DNA of 64,000 nucleotides, from contig OY998178.1 of NCBI GenBank assembly GCA_963921935.1, positions 43,826,951 through 43,890,950 on the forward strand, read 5' to 3'. Below, piece after piece: positions 35,644 through 48,193 of this stretch. Made by a program: the position numbers and the translations under genes. How positions within the stretch are numbered: the stretch's first letter is position 1; each line of letters opens with the position of its first letter. The stretch is from Galeruca laticollis. Its lineage: Eukaryota > Arthropoda > Insecta > Coleoptera > Chrysomelidae. The notes under the pieces are model-generated. The model made no database searches and was not told the DNA's origin. It saw only the letters and a list, made by a program, of their open reading frames with translations.

Positions 35644-36759
35644 TTAATACACAAATAGCTATTTTCATAAATAGATAGCGTATAATCAATTCATTATCAT
35701 GCGTTCACAATCATAAAAGAAACAATAATATAAGAGTTGACAGAATCGTTAGATTTGGAAAATTACGCTCTGTAATTCCAATATTTGGCGAAGTCGCGAT
35801 CCACCAAAAATTTAAATTCTTTAAGAATTTCATGAATTCCTAAGTTGAGAAACGAAGGAAATGAAGGAGAAGGAAGCAAAAAAAGTGATTAGGAAAATGG
35901 TACTTCTTGGAAAAATTGAACAAAATTTGGAGTGAAAACTGAGAGGAAGCGAACATGTTATTAGGTCAATATGCTTTTGTATATTCGTTCAGTCTAGATA
36001 CTACTGAAGACGAAAAATATTATTTTTCTACGACTACGATTTCTATATTCCGACGTAGTTTTTGATAATGGAATAGGTTCATTCTAGCCCTAGGGTAAGA
36101 ATATTCCTTCTCGCCCCTGGTATGGAATAAATAATTGTGGCGCCCTCTAAATATGACGGTTCATTTGACACAAAGAGAATATATATGCGTGTTCCGTTTT
36201 GTACACTAGCTGAAATACGCAGAGTAGAAGTAGTGCAGAAATATTAAAATGCATAAAACATACTCTAAGTGAAAGTAAAATTACTAATATAGTCGTAGAG
36301 TATTAATTGTTAGAGCGAGAAGTGCAGTGTCAGTTTTTGAGAAAAAAATAAAGCACAACAATTGTCAACAGTCCAAAACGTAGATTAGACACTTTTAGCT
36401 TGTCATAAGTTTTTACACGTATAGGAGTTACATTAACGTCATGTAGGGTGGAGGGGACGAGAAAAACGGCTTGTTTTCGAATTGGTCACTTGTCATATAC
36501 CAAAGTGGCTTGTTTAGATATTACATCTCTCTGTGATACAGAGAGATATTTTTAAATAATTTTTATATATTCAGTAATCTCTGAATAATCCAACAAAGAA
36601 ACGAAAATTTCCCACACAACGAGATTATATTTTGCCACCAAAGAAAAAAATTAAAGCATTGATGGTAAATATCGAACAAGATGGATCAGTACTTGAGGAG
36701 CTTAACGATGTGTTAAATGATTAAAATGTCCCTTCAACTACTTTTACAAATATACTTTA
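35644..36759. other. no gene recognised
   Basis: AT-rich. Around 36620-36724 the plus strand reads PPKKKIKALMVNIEQDGSVL before a stop, possibly the end of a transposon protein, but I cannot place it. Confidence 0.35.
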
Positions 36760-37254
36760 GGTAACAAGCGAGGAGAGCAATCAATGATTGATTATATAAT
36801 AACTAATAGAAAATTGCAACCACCTCAGAACTGGACATAAGAACTCCTAATTCAGCTAACATCGGTAGCGACCACGAATTGGTAATTGGAAGGATCAAAA
36901 TGGAATTAAAACTTTGTAGAAGCACAAAATCTGGCACAGTTGTGGGGAAGATATGCGTGGAATCGTTGTATGACAATCCGGAAATTATATCGAAGACGTC
37001 TCACGGAAAAATTAGAGAGGGAACCAATAGATGAGACAGTAACATTAACAACAGCTGGGAAAAACTGAGACGAAATATTAGAGAGGCAGCAACTGAAGCA
37101 CTGGGAACACGAAATATTAAACAAGGAAAGACAGGTCCCAACAGGACGCCCTGTTTCTCTGAAGAAATCAAAGAGCAATGTGAGAGGAAAAGAAGAGCTT
37201 ATGTAAAATACAGATCGAAACAGTCCCTGGAGGATTACAGAGAGTATAAGAGAA
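36760..37254 (+). pseudogene. LINE endonuclease-RT linker, first segment
   Basis: The plus strand gives GNKRGEQSMIDYIITNRKL, RTPNSANIGSDHELVIGRIK (the SDH motif of an APE endonuclease), then EAATEALGTRNIKQGK, EEIKEQCERKRRAYVKYRSK and QSLEDYREYKR. This is the end of the endonuclease and the start of the linker before the RT in an RTE-like LINE. It has stops and shifts. The last 158 bp (37097-37254) recur at 37933-38090. Confidence 0.7.
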
Positions 37255-37932
37255 ATTGCTTTGGAATGGGTGCTGTTTTCTGATTAGGTTACGTTCACAT
37301 TACATGGACACGTCAATCGACAGAACTGCCGTTATTGGGCTGACGAAAATCCCCGTTCGATGCGTGAATGCCATACTCAAAGACCTCAAAAAATAAACGT
37401 CTGGGCTGGAATTATTGGGGATAGTAGGTCCTTTTTTTTCAATGGAAACGTAACCGGAGAAACATACCTTAATATGCTCAAAGAGGAACTTATTCCTACT
37501 TTAGTAAATATATTCCCCAATAATTTGGATCCCAACTTATTTGACCAACGGATGTGGTTTCAACAAGATGGGGCACCACCACATTTTGCTCAAAATGTAC
37601 GGACCTATCTTAAAGAAGTGTCTCCAAATAGGTGGATTGCAAGAAGGGGCCCAATTGATTGGCCAGCAAGATCACCCGATCTTACAACATTAGGTTTTTT
37701 ATGGGGATACTAAACGTAACGACATCGCCGAGCTTCAACAAAGAATCAGGCACGGAATTAGGCATGTAACGCCGGAAGTGTTACAAAAATGTTCGGAATT
37801 CTATTTATAATCGATTAGGACGATTAGGATATTGTCTGCAACAAGGTGTGAACACTTTAAACATTTATTGCAATCATGTAATTTCAGTGAATATTTCGTT
37901 ATTTCATTTTTTCCGACACATTGCTAATAAAA
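37255..37932 (+). pseudogene. mariner-like (DUF4817-type) transposase C-terminal fragment
   Basis: The open frame upstream of and including 37360-37713 reads VTFTLHGHVNRQNCRYWADE, INVWAGIIGDSRSFFFNGNV, WFQQDGAPPHFAQNVRTYL (second catalytic D in QQDGAPPH) and IDWPARSPDLTTLGFLWGY (third acidic D in RSPDL). This is the C-terminal half of an insect mariner-like DDE transposase. The first catalytic D region and the N-terminus are missing. The 3' end shares TTTCATTTTTTCCGACACAT with the fragment at 33.1 kb. It sits exactly between two 158-bp LINE direct repeats. Confidence 0.8.
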
Positions 37933-38515
37933 AGCACTGGGAACACGAAAGATAAAACAAGGAAAGACAGTTCCCAACAGGACGCCCTGGTTCTGTGAAG
38001 AAATCAAAGAGCAATGTAAGAGGAAAAGAAGAGCTTATGTAAAATACAGATCAACACAGTCCCTGGAGGATTACAGAGAGTATAAGAGAATTAGAAACAT
38101 CCCCAATACGTTAGTGAGACATGTCAAGAACAAACTCTGGGAAGCTTTTTAGAAGAGGATGGAAAGCGAGTTCTACGGACTCCAAAAACAGATATGGCGG
38201 CTAATAAGGATCCAGAGAAAAGAGACACATCAGCTGATTAACAGTCATCGTATATCGAAAGAGGAATGGGTGAAATATCTGAAGGAATTATAGAAGGAAC
38301 AAAACATTGGAAATGAACTTAACACACCTAAAATAATGATTAACGACGACATACATGTGAGCAGGGAAGACATAGAATCTACTGTAAAAAAGATAAAAAA
38401 CAGGAAAAGCGCAGGACCCGATGGTATTACCAACGAGATGTTGAAGTATGGAGGAGAGTGTCCGATCGAACAACTGAAAACGCTTATTGACAAAATCTTA
38501 TAGCAACATAGAATC
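37933..38515 (+). pseudogene. LINE linker and start of RT, second segment
   Basis: It repeats 37097-37254 and then continues: VKNKLWEAF, a stop, RMESEFYGLQKQIWRLIR, EDIESTVKKIKNRKSAGPDG, ITNEMLKYGGECPIEQLKTL. KNRKSAGPDGI is the first conserved RT block of RTE-like LINEs. The RT stops there, at the start of the minus-strand LINE. Together with 36760-37254 it represents one LINE with a duplication around the mariner fragment. Confidence 0.75.
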
Positions 38516-38599
38516 ACCTAAGTTACCAAAAAATAAACCTATGACAGAGAATGTGAAACATCTTATCAAAATGAATGACAGTGATGAGACGAAAACAGC

Positions 38600-40387
38600 T
38601 GCTATGTCGATAAATTAATAATTTGTCTCAATACTGTCTTACGAAAAACATTTTGGGAGACTAACCAATCTAAGTCCGTAAGGGTATTAAAATTATTTGC
38701 TAATCGGCACATGGTCACAAGAGGGGCCCTGGTGGTAGTCAGCAATATTGGAATATTGAACATTACCGCAGTGCGTGTTCTTCTTGATGGAACATTAAAT
38801 CTCACTAAAAATACAATTTCAGGCGAATTTATTTTATTATTAACAATTTCAAATAACAAAATGAGTGCTACTAATTTTCTTCTGTCTTCTAGAGATAATA
38901 ATTTGAATTCATTTCTAAGGTGAACACTCCTAACTCCATTATAATATGGGCGAGTATAATGCTTTTTATAATAAACGTATCTTAAAAATTTATTTTGAAT
39001 TTTCTCCAACATGAATAAAGTAGTCTGATACTCACCAAACCATATTTGAGCACCAAACTCTAATTTTGATCTTATTAGGGTATAATAAGGAGTTTTTAGT
39101 GTATCTATATTTGTAAAATTGAGAGTTTGTCTTATTACAAAACTCAACAGATGGTTCGCAGACTTTGCTATATTTTTTATATGTTCAGTGAAAGACAACA
39201 TGTGATCATATGTGAAGCCTAAATCCCTTACCTTTGTACAGCGTACCAAAGTTTCCCCATCCATTTGGTATTCAAAAATAGTAGGATCCTTCAAAAGTGT
39301 CACAGATAGAGTGAAACATTTTTTCACATTAAAGTATAATTTATTTAGAGAACTCCATTCAAAAACACTATTTAAATCTCTTTGTAACAATATACAGTCC
39401 CGAACCGTCTGTATGCGTTTGAAAATTTTTAGATCATCAGCGAACAAGAGACATTCTGAATATTTTAGAGCTGTTAGTAAATCGTTAATAAAGATTACAA
39501 ATAAGAGAGGCCCCAAGTTGGAGTCTTGGGGAACCCCTAAATTGGCTTCAAATTTACCAGAAGTGTTTCCATTATGTTTTACAATCAAAAATCTATTTTG
39601 CAAATAACTCTTCATTAATTTAATCACTTTGTCGGATAATCCAAGCCCATTTAATTTCGTCAATAACACGTCATGATCAACCGTGTCGATTGCTTTACGG
39701 AAATCTGTATACACGGTGTCTAATTGGGACTTACATTCTAAAGTTTCATATGCATAATCGGTGAACATGAATAAGTTTGAGATGGTAGATTTATTGGCCA
39801 TGAAACCGTGTTGCTGAGATAGTATGTACTTTTCAGCATATTGATATAAACTTAAATAAATGATTTTCTCACACAACTTGGATGGTGCACACATTATTGA
39901 TATAGGCCTATAGTTTTCCACATTCATTTTATTACCAGATTCAAAAATAGGAGTTACTAAATCCGTCTTCCACATTATTGGAAAGTTATTAGTAGAGAGT
40001 CATAAATTAAATATATGTAGCAGTGGATGCACCAACCAATCACTACAAGCTTTAAGGACATAAGGTGGTATCCCATCCACGCCGGCTGCTTTTTTTTGGT
40101 TTTAGTTTTCTCACTGCGGCTTCAAAATCTAATTCAGTTATGGAACATATCACAAAAACATCATTAAGAAAAGTTTTTTTCTGCTGTACAATTTAAATTA
40201 TAAGATGCTTTTACCGATGAGTATACGGAAGAAAAAAAATCTGCGAATTCATCAGCAGTTTCCTCCTCCGAGACTTGTTCTCCATTGTAAATGTAATTGC
40301 CAAAACTAGAATTAATTTTTCTTTTACTATTTATGTGATTCCAAAAACTATTGATATCTGTCATTAAGTTTCTTTCAATATTAGTAT
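38600..40387 (-). pseudogene. CR1/Jockey-type LINE reverse transcriptase
   Basis: The minus-strand frame 39975-38602 (457 residues) is an almost full RT: VENYRPISIMCAPSKLCEKI, QQHGFMANKSTISNL, DTVYTDFRKAIDTVDHDVLL, GVPQDSNLGPLLFVIFINDL and the catalytic LLFADDLKIF. Upstream, a shifted frame holds GVDGIPPYVLKACSDWL, and 40391-40164 carries the linker (FWNHINSKRKINSSFGNYIY, EETADEFADFFSSVY). Two substitutions stand out: DFRKAIDTV where AFDTV is usual, and VPQDSNLGP where QGS is usual. The 5' part ends exactly at the TA target of the neighbouring transposon. Endonuclease and ORF1 are missing here. Confidence 0.85.
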
Positions 40388-40502
40388 ACAAGGTTTGTCA
40401 AAAAATTTGAGTTTTACTCAAGAGTAAAGTACCTTTAAATTTGACGACAATATCGAAAAAGTTACTAAAAAAAGTTGATCAGAATTAAAAACTACTTTTT
40501 AA

Positions 40503-42806
40503 CCCGAGAACGCTCGCATCCTGGTCGATTTGCCGCCAAGGATGTGTTTTTCCCCCTCCCACATTTATTTGGGCCGCCATTTTACGACGCGCTTTGGAGT
40601 CTTCCTAAGTCGAACCGGCGGGCCAGTCTACTTTTGGTTTTTGTTAGAGAGTGTTGCTAGAAGCTGAAAACTGATAATTGGTCGTTTTAACCGACGCGCG
40701 AGCATTTTGAGGTTTGTACCAAATTATTAATTGTTTACAGGGAAATTGGGGGTTATAATCAAATAAATGTGGCAAAATCAAATAGATAATAGCAGATAAC
40801 ATATTATAGAAATCTATTTATTTTGTAGAATGGATCATGAAAAAGAAATCGAACGTTTACAAAGATTGTATGAGGAAATAGAAACGGACGAAGAGATAGT
40901 TGGAGGTGATTCGGACCCTGAAGAAGATATTCTAGAAGAAAGCGACCATGATACGAGCTCGAAACAGTCAGATCCTGATCAGAATGATAGTGATGATGAT
41001 GAGTCATACGACGATGTGCCTTTGTCTGAACGCCTTGAGAATTATGTGGGGAAATCTGGGATGTTGTGGTGTAAATATCCTCCGATAAGCCGTGTCGCAA
41101 AAGTAAAACCAGCGAATATTGTGAGATTTCGGGAAGGTCCCACAAACAAATCGAAATTTGCTGTAAGACCACTAACCTCTTGGAAGTTATTTTTCCCTAA
41201 TGAAGTTAAAGAAGAAATAGTGGTATGTACAAATATAAAAATTCAGTCCGTTCGTGCTAACTATACACGGGAAAGAGATGCCAGAGATACAGACGCTATT
41301 GAAGTAAGAGCATTTATGGGATTGTTGTATTTGGCCGGCGTTTCACGTGCTTCACACCTAAATCTTTCGGATTTATGGGCCACCGATGGCACCGGAATAG
41401 AATACTTCCGATGTGTTATGACTTTGTCTAGGTTTCAGTTTATAATGCGCTGTATCCGGTTCGACAATATACATGACCGAGAAGCTCGAAAAACAGCAGA
41501 TAAGTTAGCTCCCATTAGGCATTCGTTTGAGGGATTTGTAAAAAGATGTCAAGAAAATTACACTATTGGAGCAGATACTACAATAGACGAAATGCTGGAA
41601 GGTTTTCGAGGACGTTGCAGTTTCCGGCAATACATAAAAAGTAAACCTGCCCGATATGGCATTAAAATTTTTTCTCTAGCGGACTCATGTTCCTATTATA
41701 CTTATAATATGGAAATTTATGCTGGGAAACAGGCAGAGGGTCCTTTCTTGCTAAATAATAGTCCTGCCAACGTTGTCAAGCGGCTTGTTGGCCCTATTCT
41801 GGGGTCAGGGCGCAATATAACCATGGACAATTGGTTTACTTCTATTGACCTGGGTCAAGACTTACTAAAGGAAAAATTAACAATTGTCGGGACTATCAGA
41901 AGAAATAAAAGGGAGCTTCCAAAAGAATTCGTCAATTCTAAACAAAGAGAAGTGAAAAGCACAATTTTTGGATTTACAAAGAACATAACTCTGCTTTCCT
42001 ATGTACCTAAAAAAGGTAAGACGGTTGCTTTGATATCGACGATGCATCATCAGGGTGAGGTTGAGGAATCTGTGAACAGAAAACCATAAATTATATTGTA
42101 TTATAATAAAACCAAGGGTGGTGTAGATAAAGTCGATGAGATGAAAGGCAGTTATTCAGTTTCGCGAAAAACTGCTAGGTGGCCACTAACAATTTTCTTC
42201 TGTGAAATGAATATTGGCGGAATCAACAGCCAGGTCATTTATGAGTTCAACACCAAAGCAAAGAAAATCAAGAAGAGACGTGAATTTTTGAGGAACTTTG
42301 CCCCGGAGTTATGTTCTGAGCATATACACAGACGGTTGACAATGGATATACCTGTGAATATTCGAACCAGTATTCACAACGTACTTAGAATTCCTGTGCA
42401 GCCAACCACAAGAGCTGATAGTGTTGTAGGAAGATGTGGATATTGTAGCTCAAAGAAAAATAGGAAAACCACCACAACCTGTCAAACTTGTTCAAGATAC
42501 GTTTGCAAGGAACACAAGGTAGATATTTGTGTAAGGTGCGTAGGAAACGAAGAAAATTAGCACTTTTTTTTTGTTAAGAATATCACTTTGTTTTTTTTAT
42601 TGCATTAAGAGTTTGTCATTTTCATTTTTGCTCAAAAACATACCTACTTTATGTTTATAGCCAATAAAGTTTCTATAAAAAGTATATCAATAGCTCAATA
42701 CTTTTAATAAACAACACAAATACTGACATTTTTAAGGATTTCCTAGTCGGTCAAAACGACCAGCCGCGAGCATCAACGTAACTTTTCAGGCGCGAGCGTT
42801 CTCGGG
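40503..42806. mobile_element. piggyBac element, complete ends (2,304 bp)
   Basis: TTAA at 40499-40502 and 42807-42810 flank a perfect 15-bp terminal inverted repeat, CCCGAGAACGCTCGC at the left and GCGAGCGTTCTCGGG at the right. A further inverted similarity lies inside (CCTGGTCG... and ...CGACCAG). The element is a different family from the one at 18.6 kb. It sits about 110 bp inside the left end of the Tc1/mariner-like element, so it is younger than that insertion. Confidence 0.95.
40830..42560 (+). pseudogene. piggyBac transposase with a single nonsense codon
   Basis: The reading frame from ATG 40830 to 42560 is interrupted only by TAA at 42087-42089. The parts are 419 and 154 residues in the same frame, about 576 codons in total, close to the usual piggyBac length. 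An acidic N-terminus (residues 1-70) is followed by the DDE_Tnp_1_7 domain. The catalytic aspartates are in TTIDEMLEGFRGR, ITMDNWFTSIDL and, after the stop, TKGGVDKVDEM. The C-terminal cross-brace zinc finger is intact (CGYCSSKKNRKTTTTCQTC, then CKEHKVDICVRC). The element ends are perfect. By sequence it is the least damaged transposon in the window. Confidence 0.93.
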
Positions 42807-43069
42807 TTAATATGCAAGTACTTCCATTTAAATTAAAACTTCAGATTATTTTAATATTGACTAATAAGTATTTCTATTTTGAATGAACATTTATCTCTTG
42901 TGATTACGAAACGCAAAATAACCTTTTAGTTTTTCGATGTTTTCTAATAACTTTGCAATTGAAATGCGTAATAAGTGCATACTTATTCATTTTGCAAATA
43001 ATAAAATACATTCAAATACTAAGTTATAAAACTAACATCATATTAATATTAGAAACAAACAAATTTAAT

Positions 43070-43585
43070 TTTCAGTGATACTAATGTTTCGATATATCCG
43101 CCCTCTCGTTCAATACACTTAATATTTCTATAGGAACGTTCACGTTATACATTCCTTATCATTTGTGGAGAAATTTCTTGACATGTTTCTAAAATTGTCC
43201 TCTCCAAGTGGTCAATATCGTGAAACGGCGCTTTCTGGTAAACTTTTTATTTCAGGTAACTCCATATAAAGTAAGCAAAGGGGGTTAGGTCAGGGGATCT
43301 AGAAGGTCACAAGAGATCAGAATACTGTGAATAACTTTTCCTTGAAACACGTTTTTCAGATAGTCCTAATATTTATTGTACTGTAGCATGCGAGCATGCG
43401 GCACCGTCTTGTTGGTACCAAATACGTTGACGTCCTATTAAGGGTAGTTCGTCCAAGAATTCATTGATATGAGTTTGTAAAAACTGTAAATAACGTTCGG
43501 CTTTCATATATTCGCGAAACAAAAGGTTCTATTAATTTGTTATTATAAATGGCACACCACGCAATCGTCTTAAACGAATATTTGT
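43070..43585 (-). pseudogene. mariner-like transposase, C-terminal part
   Basis: The minus strand gives TERYLQFLQTHINEFLDELP, RQRIWYQQDGAACSHATVQ (second catalytic D) and SRSPDLTPFAYFIW (third acidic residue). The hAT element cuts the gene at 43586-43593, and the N-terminal part continues at 47467. Stops and shifts are present. It belongs to the same broad family as the fragment at 37.3 kb. Confidence 0.7.
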
Positions 43586-43593
43586 CATGAGAC

Positions 43594-46500
43594 CAGTGGC
43601 GTAACTAAGGGCACGCAGGGCCCGCAATTGCGGGGGGGGGGCGTAGTTTTGGGGGCCCCGGGGACACCAAGCTCCAGCACAACGAAAAAGTACTAAACTG
43701 AAAACTCATTATTTTACAGACCAAACCCTCAATATTTCAAATTTAATTAACTTTCATTTAGGTACTATATTTGCAAAGGCGCGGTAAATAGTAGTATGGC
43801 AACACCCACTTCCACTACGAGATATAATTATTATCAGTTACACATCCCTCATCTATCTGCTAATGCTAATAAAAATTGACATCTCTCAGGTTCTTTTGAA
43901 TAAATTTTCAGTTTATTCCATACTTTAGAGATACATTACAAACATGTGGCTAGCACATTTATTTTTATCTTTATAGTTGTAAAAAATGGTTTCTCGTTTC
44001 TCGTCTCTTATTGTGTAGGCAGAGCGCTCCAGTTTTTGTTGATCAGTCATCAGTGTAGTTCCTGGTTCATAAAATAAGCTGTATTGTTACTTAGTCTTAG
44101 TTATGTTTATATATTTTATATCTTTTGTGAAAAAAAACACTACGTAAAAAGAAATATAATTTTGTTAATATTGAACATACTGGAATACTGACTAAGTAAG
44201 TATATTGTTTTTTCTTTATTAGTTTTGCTTGCAAACGGAACATACTCTAGATTCAGTGTATTAAGTGTGCGATTATAATAATCAAAATAGTAGGTGAGTA
44301 AGAATATATGTTTTAAAACTAAAATTATTTATAGGTAAAAATACAAGCAGGCAAAGAAAAAAAAGATACGAAAGTGGTGCATATAAACGAAGAAAATGAG
44401 AAACAAAGAAGAGATGAACAATTAACAAAAATACCCAAAATTAACTAGTTTTTTTTACAAACAAAAGATACAAGTTTAAAGGCATGAACGTCAACGTCTG
44501 AAGACTCAATAAATGAAGAAAATGTTACCATTAAAGAAATTACTGAGACTGATAAATCGGCAATTGGATTCGCTTATGATGATGATGATGGCATTTGTGA
44601 GGAGCATCAGTCAAGTATTAATAAAACGAGCGACATAGAATCGACTAATCATGATATGGCCTCAGAAACCTGTATCATCGATAGTGAAATTTTAGACGAA
44701 ATAATTGAAAACACAACTGCTAGTTCTAATTCTAACAAGTTGTATCCCTCCGACAAAGCCAACTTTCCCGACAGACCTACTTCAGAACAAAAAAGGTTAA
44801 TATTAAGTATGGAACCTTGTCAACCAAGAGGTCCGTTTCCAAGAGATTTAAAAAATCGTTGTTTTCCAGAAAACTATTATAAAAGTACTTCAAAGGCAGG
44901 TATTGAAGTTCAAAATATTTGTCTTTCTTACTCGCCTAAGTTAAACTTTGTATATTGTCAGCCTTGCTGGCTATTTTGTGAACGGTGGCAAGTATCGGAC
45001 GGATCAGGCTGGATATCTGGTGTCAACGACTGGTAAGGACTTTCAAAAAAAAAAGAGAACATGAAAAATCAGAGAATCACGCTAAAGCTTGCTTAGTAAA
45101 TGAACAATGGAAAAAAGGCTTTACGTTAGATAGCGAGTTAGAAAAGCAGACTGAAAACGCCTGTAGTTTTTGGTCCCAGGTCATAGAAAGGCTAATAAAA
45201 ATTACACTTAAAATTGCTAAAAATTCTGGTTCTTTCCGAGGTCACAGAGAATCCTTCAATGATGTATATAATGGAAATTTCATTTCCGATGTATGTTTGT
45301 TAGCTGAATATGATGATGTTATGAAACGAGTTGTTAATTTACCAAAGGGAACTATCAAATACCTAAGTCCGCAAATCCAAAATGAACTGATTCAACTTTT
45401 GGGCAAAAACCTTCAACACACCATAATTAATTCAATATTGCGCAGTCCATTTTTTTTCCATCATTGTCGATACCACTCAAGATGTGAGTAAGATAGATCA
45501 GCTTAGCACAGTTATTAGATATGTAAAAATTGATCAAAACAAACAAATACCGATATTTAATATCGTAGAATCTTTTTTGGGCTTTTATAAAGTAACAGGC
45601 CAATCGGCCGGTGATATGTCTTCTCAAATTTTAGATATAATTTCAAACTTTAGCTAAGACATTAAGAAATGTAGGGGGCAATGGTACGATGGAGCTAGCA
45701 GAATGAGTGGTGCTTATTCTGGAGTTCAAACTAGGATAAAACAAATAGAAAAGACAGCTACATTTGTTCATTGCGCTGCACATAATCTTAACCTCGTCTC
45801 AACGATGCACTGAATGGTATCCAAGAAGTATCATATTTCTTTACAGTTTTGCAAGAGCTTCATAGTTTTTTTGGTTTCAGTAATAATAGATGGGATATTT
45901 TATCAAGCATCACTGGACAATCAGAGGTAACACTAAAAAAATTAAATCCAACTCGGTGGTATGGACGATTATTATCTTGTACAGCTGTTAAATTGCTCTT
46001 CTTAGATGTCATGAAAGCCTTAACAAAAATAAATTTTGAAAGTAAAAAAGCCGACGAACGTAATCAAGCTTTATCTCTTAAGAAAAAAATAGAAACCTTT
46101 AATTTCGTTATCACGCTCATTATTGTTACAAAGTTATTAACTATAACTAATTTGGCCTCTACTAAATTACAAAAAATCGATCAAGATTTATCTAATGGTA
46201 CCAATTTATTAACAATATGTCTAACTAATGTTACAGATCTCAGAGAGAAATTTTCGGACATAATCACAGAGGAAAAATTAAGTTGTCAGAAATGGGGTAT
46301 TGAGATACACATATTTTCTAATAAAAGAGCTAAAACAGTTAAAAAACATTATGACGAATTATCAGTAGATCATCGATTCCATAATGCTGAGGATATGTAC
46401 AGAGTAAACGTTTTTCATAGGGTTGTGGATATTGTTACTCAGTAATTGAAAACTAGGTTTGAAGGAATGTTTCATGTAAGCGATAAGTTTATGTTTCTTG

Positions 46501-47458
46501 AACCCCAGCGCTTATCGCAACTAAATGACTTAGAAATCATAGAACATGCTAATAAATTAAACAGAAACTATGAGAAAGATATTAGTGAAGGATTTTCTTT
46601 ACAATTAGTTCTTTAAAAAATACTTTACTTAATTTAATCTTAATTAAACGTGTGGAACTTAGTTCAAGTTTTACTGAAGTAATCTCCGATGACGTTGCCT
46701 GTTACAGTAGCCAGTGCAGAACGTTCGTTTTCAAAGCTCAAACTTATAAAGAACTTTATGCGTTCCACCATGTCACAAGTTAGACTAAAGGCATTGGGGT
46801 TACTTTCCATAGAAGCTATGGAAGCTAGTAAAAAGAACGTATCTGAATTAGTTCAGGCATTTGCCAACCACAAGACCCGTAAACGAGAATTCTAGGTATT
46901 GATCTTTTCTTTATTTAACACAGGTTTTTTTTCTCTTTTAAATATTTTCTTGTTCAGGTATGTAAAGAATTTGATTTGAAATACCTACCCTTCGTCATTG
47001 CTTTGTTTCTCTTTAAAATTGTGTTATCATGACAATACAATGGTAAAAAGAGATAAAAGTACCTAATAATTAATAAAGGTTTTGTATAGGTATACTATTT
47101 CTATGCATAATATGATGCTTTGTTTGTTTATCTCAATATATAAATATGTACTCGTATTATATGTTAGATTTTTCTACTTTTGTTTGGTATTTCCAACACA
47201 TGAGTATACCTCGTTTTGTGATATTTTTTATTTTCATTTTGGAATGTACACATTTATTTTCCTATATGTGCCTTATTGTTTCATTTTCTAAATTATATAC
47301 TTATGTATGTCTTTTGGGTTATTATTTTTACTAAACGCTGGTTAATGACTACACCTTACCCTTCACTTGTAAATACATATACTTATTTGTTCATTTATAT
47401 GATGGGCCCCGGTAAAATCCTTGCGAGTGGGGTCCCTGGATTCGAAGTTACGCTACTG
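43594..47458. mobile_element. hAT element, complete ends (3,865 bp)
   Basis: The left end CAGTGGCGTAACTA is matched by the right end AGTTACGCTACTG as an imperfect terminal inverted repeat. CATGAGAC, 8 bp, is duplicated directly outside (43586-43593 and 47459-47466), the hAT hallmark. The flanking sequences join into one mariner-like transposase gene. The transposase lies inside on the plus strand. Confidence 0.95.
44340..46895 (+). pseudogene. hAT transposase (ZMYM1-like), broken
   Basis: The order on the plus strand is: a basic N-terminus (KRYESGAYKRRK); a TTF-type zinc finger at 44656-45036 (CQPRGPFPRDL, FVYCQPCWLFCERW); the first catalytic region near 45461-45510 (SIIVDTTQDVSKIDQLS); then QWYDGASRMSGAYSGVQ and TFVHCAAHNLNLV near 45680-45795; a helical part at 45849-46445; and the dimerisation domain at 46689-46895 (TVASAERSFSKLKLIKNFM, RLKALGLLSIE). 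At least six stops or shifts break the frame. Proteins of this layout are often annotated as zinc finger MYM-type protein 1-like. The element ends are intact, so trans-mobilisation is conceivable while self-mobilisation is not. Confidence 0.88.
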
Positions 47459-47466
47459 CATGAGAC

Positions 47467-47994
47467 TTCAATACAAAATTGGTATGTTTCTCAGACCACC
47501 AGCGACAATGTTGCGACGAGACAGTTCCATTTTACGAAAATGTCGCCTCATCGGAAAAAAATTTTATGCCTCGTAGAAAAGGGTTCTCCTCTAACTCTCC
47601 TTGGATGAGAGAACAAAATTCAAAGCGCCTATCATATCCCTTACTTTTGAATGGTATTTATTCAGTTTTAAAATATTTGCCACTGTATTTTTACTTATTT
47701 TGTTGTAACGCCTTTCTTTTGTGAAATGATAATTTTGGATTTGCTACAACAGACAGCATTTCATCAAACTGCGTATTCTCATCAGCAACCAGTTTTCGAC
47801 GTTTTCCATTAAAATTATTCCTTTCTTCCAGTTCTTCTAAATTTATTTACTATTTTCGTTACAGTTGATTGGGTTATGTTTTTATTGGAGTATCTATTAT
47901 TGAAAATATTTGCTGCTTCTCTATGCGTTTTATAGTAATCTCCCACAATCAAAACATTTTCTATTTTCTCTCCATCAGTTAACAACGCTACCAT
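47467..47994 (-). pseudogene. mariner-like transposase, N-terminal part
   Basis: From ATG 47994 the minus strand encodes LTDGEKIENVLIVGDYYKTH, REAANIFNNRYSNKNITQST and VTKIVNKFRRTGRKE, a DUF4817-type helix-turn-helix. After a one-base shift near 47815 follow NGKRRKLVADENTQFDEML and NPKLSFHKRKALQQN, which belong to the second DNA-binding part. The gene is interrupted by the hAT insertion at 47458 and resumes at 43585. It binds the terminal repeats in intact relatives. Confidence 0.7.
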
Positions 47995-48059
47995 TTTTAT
48001 GTGTCTTATAAATTCTAACGCGATTTGAAATTTACTATCAACATTTGCGTCTATCAAAA

Positions 48060-48193
48060 TAGTATATTACGTAACGTGTGTTGTAAGATGAATTTTACGC
48101 ACGAACGGAAAAGTTACGCACTCGCCGCTACGCGGCTTCGTGCGTAATTCCGTGATTGCGTAAAATGCGTTACAACACGAGTTACGTACTATA
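48060..48193. repeat. 134-bp hairpin with GCTACGCG loop
   Basis: ATAGTATATTACGTAACGTG at the left is matched by the complement of CACGAGTTACGTACTATAC at the right. TTTTACGCACGAA pairs with TTCGTGCGTAA. The loop is CTCGCCGCTACGCGGC. The hairpin is followed by ACTTTACCTACGACC, and GGTCGTAGGTAAA appears inverted at about 48811, so a 0.75-kb non-autonomous unit may span 48060-48823. Confidence 0.8.

Noticed and set aside
47082..47334. Two overlapping hydrophobic frames that look like small membrane proteins
   Set aside because: They lie in the AT-rich 3' flank of the hAT transposase, have no start context or homology, and overlap each other in different frames.
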